Assembly: GCA_946630765.1 (NCBI GenBank)
Contig: CAMOZF010000022.1
Span: 1-11,903 of the forward strand
Reading direction: 5' to 3'
Length of the DNA stretch: 11,903 nt
From: an uncultured Lachnospiraceae bacterium
GTDB lineage: Bacteria > Bacillota_A > Clostridia > Lachnospirales > Lachnospiraceae
The translations under genes were made by a program, and so were the position numbers. Under the pieces are notes generated by a model that was not told the origin of the DNA, did not search any database, and was given only the letters and a program-made list of their open reading frames with translations. Positions 7,382 to 11,903 of this stretch are shown in pieces (the stretch's first letter is position 1; each line of letters starts with the position of its first letter).

Positions 7382-8260
7382 TTAGAGTGGCTCAATGCTC
7401 TCCGAGCGTTCCGACACAAAGCTGATAAACTTCTTTGCTGCCGCGGAAGCTGTATTGGAAATAAAAAAGCCGTAAGGAACACGGTATTCCGGCAGGAAGG
7501 GAATTGTTTTACTGTGCGGATGCGGATTCCGCCAGCAGTTCGGAATTACCACCGGCTTTTCGTTTTTGAGGCAGTTGATCATTACCGAAGGCGAAAAAAG
7601 ACTCACTTCTTCCACCTTCAGCCCCGCCTCCCTGAGGTTCTCTTTAATCCTGTCATACTCAAGCGATACGCCTTCTTCGATGGCGACAATCGTCCTGCCC
7701 CCAAGCTGTTCTTGGCTCAGGCTTTCGCAGGAAGCCAGAGGCGAATCCTCCGATACCAGAAGGGAAAGCGTTGTATAGGTGATCGGGTAGAAAGAAAAAT
7801 TATTCTGCCATGCCGGTTCCTCATAGAGAATGCCTTCAATCAAATCCGTTTCAGGCCGAACATCGGTAGCGTCCTTGTTAAACGCATACGAAGAAAAAGT
7901 GACGCCGGGGTATTTTTCGGAAAACGCAGGCCAAAAATCATAGATCAGATGGGCAACGTGAACCTGATTGGTGCCAAAAAGCACATTGTCATTATAGCTG
8001 TCTGCATAGGTTGCGAGCTGTGAGCGGATCCTGCTGCTTCTTTCGATCAGTTCTTTGCTTTCAGACAGAAGATACTGTCCCGTAGCAGTTAATGACACGC
8101 CTTTCTTGGTACGGTCAAACAAGCGGACTCCAAGATCGTCCTCCAGATGGTTGATTTTCTGAATCACGGCGCTCGGTGTGATGAATGACTTCTCGGCGGC
8201 CTTGGAGAAGGAGCCAAGTTCTGCCACAAGGACGAAAAGATCCAATACATGATTGTACAT
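7382..8260 (-). CDS. LysR-type transcriptional regulator
   Basis: 292 residues from the ATG at 8258-8260, chosen because AGGAGG (8267-8272) lies 6 nt upstream and because LysR proteins begin this way (MYNHVLDLFVLVAELGSF). The open frame extends 23 codons further upstream but without a ribosome site. The N-terminal winged helix-turn-helix covers about 1-62, with the recognition region in GSFSKAAEKSFITPSAVIQK and the wing at LFDRTKKGVSLTATG. Residues about 90-292 are the periplasmic-binding-protein-like effector domain. Such proteins usually bind a small-molecule inducer and activate a nearby, often divergent, operon. Here the gene converges on the four-gene operon and follows the substrate-binding protein gene, so its target is not given by position. 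It has its own promoter. Confidence 0.93.
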   Translation of the reverse strand: MYNHVLDLFVLVAELGSFSKAAEKSFITPSAVIQKINHLEDDLGVRLFDRTKKGVSLTATGQYLLSESKELIERSSRIRSQLATYADSYNDNVLFGTNQVHVAHLIYDFWPAFSEKYPGVTFSSYAFNKDATDVRPETDLIEGILYEEPAWQNNFSFYPITYTTLSLLVSEDSPLASCESLSQEQLGGRTIVAIEEGVSLEYDRIKENLREAGLKVEEVSLFSPSVMINCLKNEKPVVIPNCWRNPHPHSKTIPFLPEYRVPYGFFISNTASAAAKKFISFVSERSESIEPL

Positions 8261-8266
8261 AGCAGA

Positions 8267-8272
8267 CCTCCT
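8267..8272 (-). promoter_or_regulatory. ribosome binding site fixing the LysR start
   Basis: AGGAGG on the minus strand, 6 nt before the ATG at 8258-8260. The upstream in-frame ATGs (8329 and others) have none. Confidence 0.85.
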
Positions 8273-8300
8273 GCGGATTTCAGGGAACCAGTTCATCATT

Positions 8301-8329
8301 ATTATATACGATCGAACGCTCAAAAGCAA
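8301..8329 (-). promoter_or_regulatory. probable promoter of the LysR gene
   Basis: TTGCTT (8324-8329), a 17-bp spacer and a perfect TATAAT (8301-8306), all on the minus strand. It starts inside what would be the 23-codon N-terminal extension of the LysR frame, further support for the shorter protein. A small inverted repeat touches the -35 box. Confidence 0.6.
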
Positions 8330-8340
8330 GCGGATCGCTT
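8328..8340. repeat. small inverted repeat at the LysR promoter
   Basis: AAGCG-GAT-CGCTT, two perfect 5-bp arms, overlaps the -35 box of the LysR promoter. LysR proteins often bind at their own promoters, so this may be an autoregulatory site; the arms are short enough to arise by chance. Confidence 0.3.
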
Positions 8341-8378
8341 TTAGAATCCGAAATGCCGCTTATCCAGGCCTTTATGTA

Positions 8379-8410
8379 CAAAACAGGAGGGATGTACGAG
8401 ACATCCCTCC
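8379..8410 (-). terminator. terminator of the substrate-binding protein gene
   Basis: A perfect 10-bp stem (8386-8395 with 8401-8410; GGAGGGATGT with ACATCCCTCC) and a 5-nt loop. On the minus strand it is followed by the T-rich stretch TGTTTTGT. It lies 21 bp past the stop of the lipoprotein gene and upstream of the LysR promoter, so these two minus-strand genes are separate transcription units. Confidence 0.85.
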
Positions 8411-8431
8411 CCACCTTAAGAATATAAAGGA

Positions 8432-10015
8432 TTAATTTGCTGCTTTCCAGGCGTCCAGTGCGCTCTGATTCGCCTCGATAATCTTATCGATTCCTGCTGC
8501 CTCGAGATCCTTCAAAAACTGCGGAAGAGTCGTCTCGGGATCCGTCACGCCGCACTCAAGAGACGTCCGATAAGTCAATATGACATCGCTGACCGCTGCG
8601 TATTCTGTCTTCACAGGATCCGGGTCAAAGGCGTAGCCCATAAACTTCGACTGATTGCTTTCATTGATGTTGTTCTTGAACTCTTCCAGCTGATCCTTGT
8701 AATCTGCCGGCAGGGTGTCCCACACCAGACGAAGCGGTGTATTGCCATAAATTCCGAACCACTGATGATAACCGATTGTCTGCGGCGATTCGCCGTCCAA
8801 GTAGGTAATCCGTCCGCTGCCGTCATCCATGTACTGGTAATCCAGGTCTTCCACGCCGTAGTAGATCAGGTTGATAATGTCCTCATTCGTCCACATCATG
8901 TTCAGGAACTTCATGGCAGCTTCAGGATTCTCGCAGGTGTACGGGATCGACCAGGTTCCGGAAGTGATATTATTCATGACAAGTGTCTGAGAACGGGTAT
9001 TCAGCGCCACCATCTCAAGGCCGTTTGCTGCGGACTGGGCAGGAACCATGTCAAGTTCGGTCTGAATGAAATAGCCCTTTGCTGTTCCCGCGGTTACCGC
9101 ATTCTGTCCGGCTTCCATCGAAGTCGCCGCGTCTTTATTGAAATAGCCTGCTTCGTACCACTCATGCATGGTCTTGCAGAACTCTGCGTATTCTTCGGTG
9201 GCGAAAACATTGACGATTTCGTCGCCTTCTCCTTCGCCGATTCCCATGATTCCGCCGGTACCGCTGCCGGATCCAAGATAGTCCACATCGTAGAGCATGT
9301 TGAAATTATCGACACTGTTGCCGCCGCCGGTCAGATGAATCAGGGCAGTATCAGGATAAGCTTCGTGCGCCTTTGCAAGGAACTGTCCGAGTTCTTCCAC
9401 GCTGAGGTCATCAAATTTCGTCCAGCCGACAGTATCAACAACTTCCTTATCAATCAGAAGGCCGTAGGTATTGCCGTATTTTTCTACAGAAGGAATACCG
9501 TAAAGCTTGTCTCCGACATAACCGCCGGGGATTGCGTCTGCTGCGGTTTCCTTAATGCCCTGACCGTACTGATCCAGAAGGTCTGAAATCTCCAAAACCA
9601 TGTTCTTATTGACCAGAGACAGGAAATCCGGCCGGAAGTTCACAACAAGATCCAGCTGGGATCCCGAAGAGATCATCAGACCGACCTGTGTGGAAGCATC
9701 GCTGAATGCCAGCGGATAAAGCTCGACTTCAACATTGATTTCAGGAATGGTGATCGCATTGATCGCCTTTTCAACCTCAGCGATGTCTCTTGGGACAGCA
9801 TCAAAATAAAGAGATTCTACAACGATATGAGCCGGCGCTTCTGCAGGTGCCTCGTTCTCTGTTTCGTTATTATCCGCAGTTGTTTCCGTATCAGCTGCGC
9901 TCTCAGTTACATTCTCTTCTGCTTCTGTCGTCTTGTCAGCAGAATTGTTGCCGCATCCTGCAAGCAGTGCTGCAGAAAGGGCGGCTGCAAGAAGAATTGC
10001 TACAAACTTTTTCAT
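8432..10015 (-). CDS. ABC transporter substrate-binding lipoprotein, family 1 (sugar type, LplA/DUF3502-like)
   Basis: 527 residues from the ATG at 10013-10015, chosen for AGGAGG (10021-10026) 5 nt upstream and the signal peptide that follows; the frame runs 57 codons further upstream without support. The type II signal peptide is MKKFVAILLAAALSAALLAGC, with lipobox LAGC and lipidated C21. An acidic, Thr/Glu/Ala-rich tether (about 22-60) follows, then the binding domain. The two-lobe body and the C-terminal ending (EANQSALDAWKAAN) resemble the large oligosaccharide-binding lipoproteins of Clostridia and Bacilli (LplA/YtcQ type, DUF3502). The protein would sit on the outer face of the membrane and deliver a carbohydrate or related ligand to an ABC permease. 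No permease or ATPase gene is in the window, and the gene stands alone between its own control region and terminator. Ligand unknown. Confidence 0.92.
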   Translation of the reverse strand: MKKFVAILLAAALSAALLAGCGNNSADKTTEAEENVTESAADTETTADNNETENEAPAEAPAHIVVESLYFDAVPRDIAEVEKAINAITIPEINVEVELYPLAFSDASTQVGLMISSGSQLDLVVNFRPDFLSLVNKNMVLEISDLLDQYGQGIKETAADAIPGGYVGDKLYGIPSVEKYGNTYGLLIDKEVVDTVGWTKFDDLSVEELGQFLAKAHEAYPDTALIHLTGGGNSVDNFNMLYDVDYLGSGSGTGGIMGIGEGEGDEIVNVFATEEYAEFCKTMHEWYEAGYFNKDAATSMEAGQNAVTAGTAKGYFIQTELDMVPAQSAANGLEMVALNTRSQTLVMNNITSGTWSIPYTCENPEAAMKFLNMMWTNEDIINLIYYGVEDLDYQYMDDGSGRITYLDGESPQTIGYHQWFGIYGNTPLRLVWDTLPADYKDQLEEFKNNINESNQSKFMGYAFDPDPVKTEYAAVSDVILTYRTSLECGVTDPETTLPQFLKDLEAAGIDKIIEANQSALDAWKAAN

Positions 10016-10020
10016 ACATT

Positions 10021-10026
10021 CCTCCT
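10021..10026 (-). promoter_or_regulatory. ribosome binding site fixing the lipoprotein start
   Basis: AGGAGG on the minus strand, 5 nt before the ATG at 10013-10015. It places the start at the signal peptide and excludes the 57-codon upstream extension. Confidence 0.85.
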
Positions 10027-10091
10027 TTGTATTTGTGGTTTTTTGTAGGTTAAGGCAAGCTCCGGGGCTGCCCTCACCGTACCGTTTACTG

Positions 10092-10120
10092 ATAAAATCA
10101 TTGTAAACCAGAGGAAGCAA
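10092..10120 (-). promoter_or_regulatory. possible promoter of the lipoprotein gene
   Basis: On the minus strand TTGCTT (10115-10120), a 17-bp spacer and TTTTAT (10092-10097). The -35 matches 3 of 6 and the -10 matches 4 of 6 consensus positions, so this is tentative. The -35 hexamer and spacing equal those of the LysR promoter. One arm of the ATCATTGTAA inverted repeat overlaps the -10/spacer; the other lies about 20 bp upstream of the -35. Confidence 0.35.
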
Positions 10121-10160
10121 AAGAGGAAGTATCGCTTCCTTACAATGATATAAGTCATTG
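10097..10160. repeat. nested inverted repeats upstream of the lipoprotein gene
   Basis: ATCATTGTAA (10097-10106) and TTACAATGAT (10140-10149) are perfect inverted copies 33 bp apart. Between them GGAAGC (10113-10118) pairs with GCTTCC (10134-10139), or alternatively AGGAAG (10124-10129) with CTTCCT (10135-10140). A third copy of the core, TCATTG at 10155-10160, forms a further inverted pair with CAATGA (10143-10148). The set could be two or three operator half-sites for one regulator or, if transcription starts upstream, a folded leader. Confidence 0.55.
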
Positions 10161-10180
10161 CTAAATACAGCGTGCCCAAA

Positions 10181-10205
10181 AAGCATTTCTTTTTAGAAAA
10201 TGCTT
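10181..10205. repeat. 25-bp imperfect palindrome upstream of the second hydrolase
   Basis: AAGCATTT (10181-10188) and AAATGCTT (10198-10205) are perfect 8-bp inverted arms around a 9-bp T-rich centre (CTTTTTAGA). It ends 23 bp before the -35 box of the hydrolase promoter. No T run follows on the plus strand, so it is more likely an operator than a terminator. Confidence 0.45.
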
Positions 10206-10228
10206 ATATGATTATCAGGATTGCAAAC

Positions 10229-10257
10229 TTCAAAAAGGCCGGAGCCTGGGATAAAAT
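10229..10257 (+). promoter_or_regulatory. probable promoter of the second hydrolase gene
   Basis: TTCAAA (10229-10234), a 17-bp spacer and TAAAAT (10252-10257). The -10 matches consensus at 5 of 6 positions. The -35 and spacing are identical to the promoter at 3194-3222. Transcription would start near 10264, about 25 nt before the ATG. Confidence 0.55.
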
Positions 10258-10273
10258 ATGGATATCAAAAAAC

Positions 10274-10279
10274 AGGAGG
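10274..10279 (+). promoter_or_regulatory. ribosome binding site fixing the second hydrolase start
   Basis: AGGAGG, 9 nt before the ATG at 10289. It rules out the in-frame upstream ATG at 10172, which would add 39 residues, has no site and would run through the promoter and palindrome. Confidence 0.8.
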
Positions 10280-10288
10280 AACACTGAC

Positions 10289-11110
10289 ATGATTGAAAAA
10301 CTGACCGGAAAAGCTGATATGCACAGCCTGGCGCTTATCAGCGATATTACTTACGCCCACCAGGTATATTGGTTCAACAACACCATGAAGCCCATGAAAA
10401 TGAGCCTGATTCTTCCGAAAAACCGCCCTTATGAAAGTCCCCGTCCTCTGATTGTCTGGCTCTGCGGCGGCGGTTTTTCCGTCATGGATAAGGACGTCTG
10501 GATTCCTGAGCTGATCTATTTCGCCCAGCATGGCTATACTGTGGCAAGCATTGAATACCGCACTTCCAACGAGAGTGTTTTTCCGGACCCCGTTGTGGAT
10601 ATCAAGGCTGCCATTCGTTATCTGCGCGCCCATGCCGCCGACTTTTTCGTCGATCCGGAAAAGGTAATCCTTGCGGGTGAATCCGCCGGTGCCTGCCTGT
10701 CGCTTCTTGCGGCATCTTCCGACGGAATCTCCCTTTTTGAAAAAGGCGACTATCTCGAGCAGCCGAGCAGCGTTTCGGCGGTCATCGATTTCTATGGAAC
10801 CGCTTACCTCGACTATGAACACAATATCTATCCGGGAGGCGAGGAAACCGATACCGGAAATCCCGATGTGAAAGCAGGCTGGATTCCTTCCATGCTGAGT
10901 GAAAAGATGCCGCCCGTCATGATCCTTCACGGCGATCAAGATCCCTTCGTTCCGATCCAGCACAGCTATGATTTGCATGAGCGTCTGCAGGAGCTGAATG
11001 TACCCTGCGAGATGCTGGTATTTGAGGGAACCGGCCACGGCGCCGATGAATTCTATCAGCCTGAAACCCTTGACCGGGTACTGGATTTCCTGAAGAGATA
11101 TGTAAAATAA
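10289..11110 (+). CDS. alpha/beta hydrolase (BD-FAE/acetyl-esterase-like) with CGGG oxyanion motif
   Basis: 273 residues from ATG 10289, no signal peptide, therefore cytoplasmic. Compact esterase of the BD-FAE/carboxylesterase type. The oxyanion segment is LIVWLCGGGF (54-63), with cysteine in place of the usual histidine of HGGG, followed by HGYTVASIEYR (81-91). The nucleophile elbow is GESAGA (130-135, S132), the acid D218 in HGDQDPFVP (214-222) and the base H250 in GTGHGADEF (247-255), so the triad is complete and the length is normal. Likely activity is hydrolysis of short acyl esters on a sugar or small molecule. It is divergent from the sugar-binding lipoprotein gene and forms a single-gene unit. 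It is distinct from the other hydrolase in the window but shares fold and the missing oxyanion histidine. A hairpin-rich mobile element begins 3 bp after the stop codon. Confidence 0.9.
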   Translation: MIEKLTGKADMHSLALISDITYAHQVYWFNNTMKPMKMSLILPKNRPYESPRPLIVWLCGGGFSVMDKDVWIPELIYFAQHGYTVASIEYRTSNESVFPDPVVDIKAAIRYLRAHAADFFVDPEKVILAGESAGACLSLLAASSDGISLFEKGDYLEQPSSVSAVIDFYGTAYLDYEHNIYPGGEETDTGNPDVKAGWIPSMLSEKMPPVMILHGDQDPFVPIQHSYDLHERLQELNVPCEMLVFEGTGHGADEFYQPETLDRVLDFLKRYVK

Positions 11111-11112
11111 AA
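11105..11112. repeat. left copy of the 8-bp target-site duplication (AAATAAAA)
   Basis: AAATAAAA here is repeated exactly at 11276-11283, directly outside the two ends of the mobile element. The left copy contains the stop codon (11108-11110) of the hydrolase gene. The sequence is of low complexity, which weakens the argument somewhat. Confidence 0.6.
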
Positions 11113-11275
11113 GTAACTATTCAGCACCCCATGAGAAATGCTCCGCATTTCTCATGTCGGAGGTCAGAGAGGCTTCGCCTCTAGACCTCCGGAGATAAAA
11201 TCGTCAATAATCAGTCTGGAATGCAAGCATTCCATCCGTGATTATGACGGTTTTATCTGGGAGCTGAACAGTTAC
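11113..11275. mobile_element. 163-bp non-autonomous element (MITE-like) with IS66-type ends
   Basis: The left end GTAACTATTCAGCACCC (11113-11129) and the inverted right end (11259-11275, reading GTAACTGTTCAGCTCCC on the minus strand) match at 15 of 17 positions. They are flanked by identical 8-bp direct repeats. Ends beginning GTAA plus an 8-bp duplication are characteristic of the IS66 family, so this is probably a miniature derivative; the family assignment is inference. There is no transposase frame. The interior is almost wholly base-paired: a 10-bp perfect hairpin (11131-11155), a second hairpin (11159-11190) with 7-bp outer and 5-6-bp inner stems, and a long third arm (11194-11257) with stems GATAAAA/TTTTATC, CGTCA/TGACG, TAATCA/TGATTA and GGAATG/CATTCC. 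With the paired ends it would form a cloverleaf-like structure in single-stranded DNA or RNA. Confidence 0.75.
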
Positions 11276-11283
11276 AAATAAAA
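11276..11283. repeat. right copy of the 8-bp target-site duplication (AAATAAAA)
   Basis: Exact copy of 11105-11112, directly outside the right terminal inverted repeat of the element. Confidence 0.6.
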
Positions 11284-11296
11284 AACAGCTGTATAT

Positions 11297-11342
11297 AGAA
11301 AAACAAGCACGGATTCCTTCTGGGACCCGTGCTTGTTTTTCT
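11297..11342. terminator. strong bidirectional terminator
   Basis: A perfect 16-bp stem (11297-11312 with 11327-11342) with core ACAAGCACGG and a 14-nt loop. The plus-strand arm ends in GTTTTTCT and continues TTTTTCT. Because the outer stem is A-rich on one side and T-rich on the other, it works in both directions: for the hydrolase transcript on the plus strand and for the decayed minus-strand gene ending at 11362. The mobile element inserted between the hydrolase and this terminator. Confidence 0.88.
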
Positions 11343-11361
11343 GTTTTTCTATGTATGTCAC

Positions 11362-11568
11362 TCAGAACATCGGCACCGGCTGGAAGTCGATCACTCTTGC
11401 CGTCTTTTCTTCCAGCTCGATGCCTTCGTCGATGACCGAGGGCGGCAGCACCTGGTGCCCGCCGGTATCACAGCCGACAGCAAGACCGCTTACATCCGCA
11501 AATCCTCTTTCTGCGAAAGACTCACCCAGCTTTACCGCAATCTTATACCCGTACGCTGACGGTACTGT
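11362..11568 (-). pseudogene. 3' remnant of an unidentified minus-strand gene
   Basis: A minus-strand frame ends with TGA at 11362-11364 and is open back to 11568, where an in-frame TAA (11569-11571) closes it. The 68 residues, including AYGYKIAVKLGESFAERGF and CDTGGHQVLPPSVIDEG and ending DFQPVPMF, look genuinely coding: codons and G+C-rich third positions resemble the other genes here. No plausible start with a ribosome site is present, so this appears to be the C-terminal end of a larger protein whose upstream part is lost or replaced. I do not recognise the family. The strong terminator lies directly after its stop codon, as expected for a former gene. Confidence 0.5.
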
Positions 11569-11903
11569 TTAAGTTTATATGAAAGCCTGATAAAAGTCAA
11601 GAATTCCAAGGATCCCGTGGCTCTGATGGTTCAATTTTTCGCAGTAATCCCTTATCAGACATATCAGCTAGAAAAACCATATCGCCGATTGTCGGGACGG
11701 GCGCCCTTTTCCGATCTTAGCCACGCGATCTCTATTCATATCAAGAACATTACTGTAAAGATCAATAGAAAAGCAGTTTCATTTCGTTGTCGGAAAAAGT
11801 GCTATGAATGTAGCCCGGATCTAAAAAAAGAAATCTCGCGACCGATGATGTCCCAATTGCGGAATACGTTGGATCTTTTCTTGATAAAGACTGCCGACAG
11901 ATC
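11560..11903 (+). other. open plus-strand frame of doubtful status, leaving the right edge
   Basis: From 11560 to the edge the plus strand is free of stops in one frame (114 codons), with no ATG or ribosome site near its beginning; the first ATG is inside. An early stretch (ALMVQFFAVIPYQ and LEKPYRR) faintly resembles the region before the PD-(D/E)XK domain of AAA-ATPase-like proteins (DUF1703 type), but the rest (RCRKKCYECSPDLKKEI) does not continue that match. The opposite strand carries short protein-like pieces too (for example one ending PSEPRDPWNS with TGA at 11597-11599). The likeliest reading is decayed or rearranged DNA rather than an intact gene. No other element was seen here apart from the promoter-like sequence at 11572-11600. 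Confidence 0.25.
11572..11600 (-). promoter_or_regulatory. promoter-like sequence facing the gene remnant
   Basis: On the minus strand TTGACT (11595-11600), a 17-bp spacer and TAAACT (11572-11577); matches to consensus are 5 of 6 and 4 of 6. It points into the remnant at 11568 but no translatable start follows, so it may be a relic or chance. Confidence 0.35.

Noticed and set aside
8261..8329. 23-codon N-terminal extension of the LysR protein
   Set aside because: No ribosome site; it contains the probable LysR promoter and its own AGGAGG; LysR proteins normally begin with the segment encoded from 8260.
8765..9586. 273-codon plus-strand frame opposite the lipoprotein gene
   Set aside because: Antisense shadow; no start signals, no domain, and the opposite strand is clearly coding.
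10016..10186. 57-codon extension of the lipoprotein frame
   Set aside because: It would bury the signal peptide inside the protein and runs through the control repeats and the AGGAGG site.
10181..10205. Palindrome read as an intrinsic terminator
   Set aside because: The plus-strand side is followed by ATATGATTATC with no T run, the stem is AT-rich, and no gene on the plus strand ends upstream of it.
10172..10288. 39-codon extension of the second hydrolase
   Set aside because: No ribosome site; covers the promoter and palindrome; family members begin near the ATG at 10289.
11131..11257. Hairpin cluster read as a riboswitch or CRISPR-like array
   Set aside because: It lies downstream of a gene, its arms differ in sequence from each other, and the flanking inverted ends with a target duplication explain it as a mobile element.
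11329..11572. Two overlapping plus-strand frames of 76 and 79 codons
   Set aside because: Both begin inside the terminator stem and lie opposite the better-supported minus-strand gene remnant; neither has a ribosome site.

Overview
The window looks like a chromosomal segment from an anaerobic Gram-positive Clostridia, most likely a Lachnospiraceae-type gut Firmicute. The basis is the strong AGGAGG ribosome sites on nearly every gene, an EFR1-type flavodoxin/ferredoxin protein, an iron-containing alcohol dehydrogenase, a lipobox-type solute-binding lipoprotein and roughly balanced base composition. This is inference from style; no taxonomic marker gene is present. No rRNA, tRNA or CRISPR array was seen.

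Layout. (1) Positions 1-3001, minus strand: a GH106-like cytoplasmic glycoside hydrolase, then an EFR1-type flavodoxin/2x[4Fe-4S] protein, then the first 19 codons of a gene leaving the left edge; probably one operon. (2) Positions 3002-3263: divergent intergenic region with a minus-strand -10 box, a 9-bp tandem repeat and a plus-strand promoter. (3) Positions 3264-7274, plus strand: a tight four-gene operon of iron-type alcohol dehydrogenase, OFA/MCT-like MFS transporter (ATGA overlap), alpha/beta hydrolase and a small flavoprotein with an Isf-like cysteine cluster, closed by a bidirectional terminator. (4) Positions 7382-8260, minus strand: a LysR-type regulator with its own promoter. (5) Positions 8432-10015, minus strand: a family-1 sugar-type ABC substrate-binding lipoprotein with its own terminator and no permease or ATPase gene in view. 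(6) Positions 10016-10288: divergent control region rich in inverted repeats. (7) Positions 10289-11110, plus strand: a second alpha/beta hydrolase. (8) Positions 11113-11275: a 163-bp hairpin-rich non-autonomous element with IS66-like ends and an apparent 8-bp target duplication, lying between the hydrolase and its terminator. (9) Positions 11343-11903: a decayed region with the 3' end of a minus-strand gene and an open plus-strand frame of doubtful status.

Working model (inference): the locus takes up and dismantles a glycosylated and/or acylated small molecule. Entry would be through the MFS carrier, and perhaps the ABC system whose receptor is encoded here. The cytoplasmic glycosidase and the two esterase-like hydrolases would release the core, and the alcohol dehydrogenase, FMN flavoprotein and EFR1 protein would handle redox steps. 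The LysR protein is the obvious candidate regulator. The substrate cannot be read from the sequence. Both hydrolases replace the usual histidine of the HGGG oxyanion motif (PGGG and CGGG).
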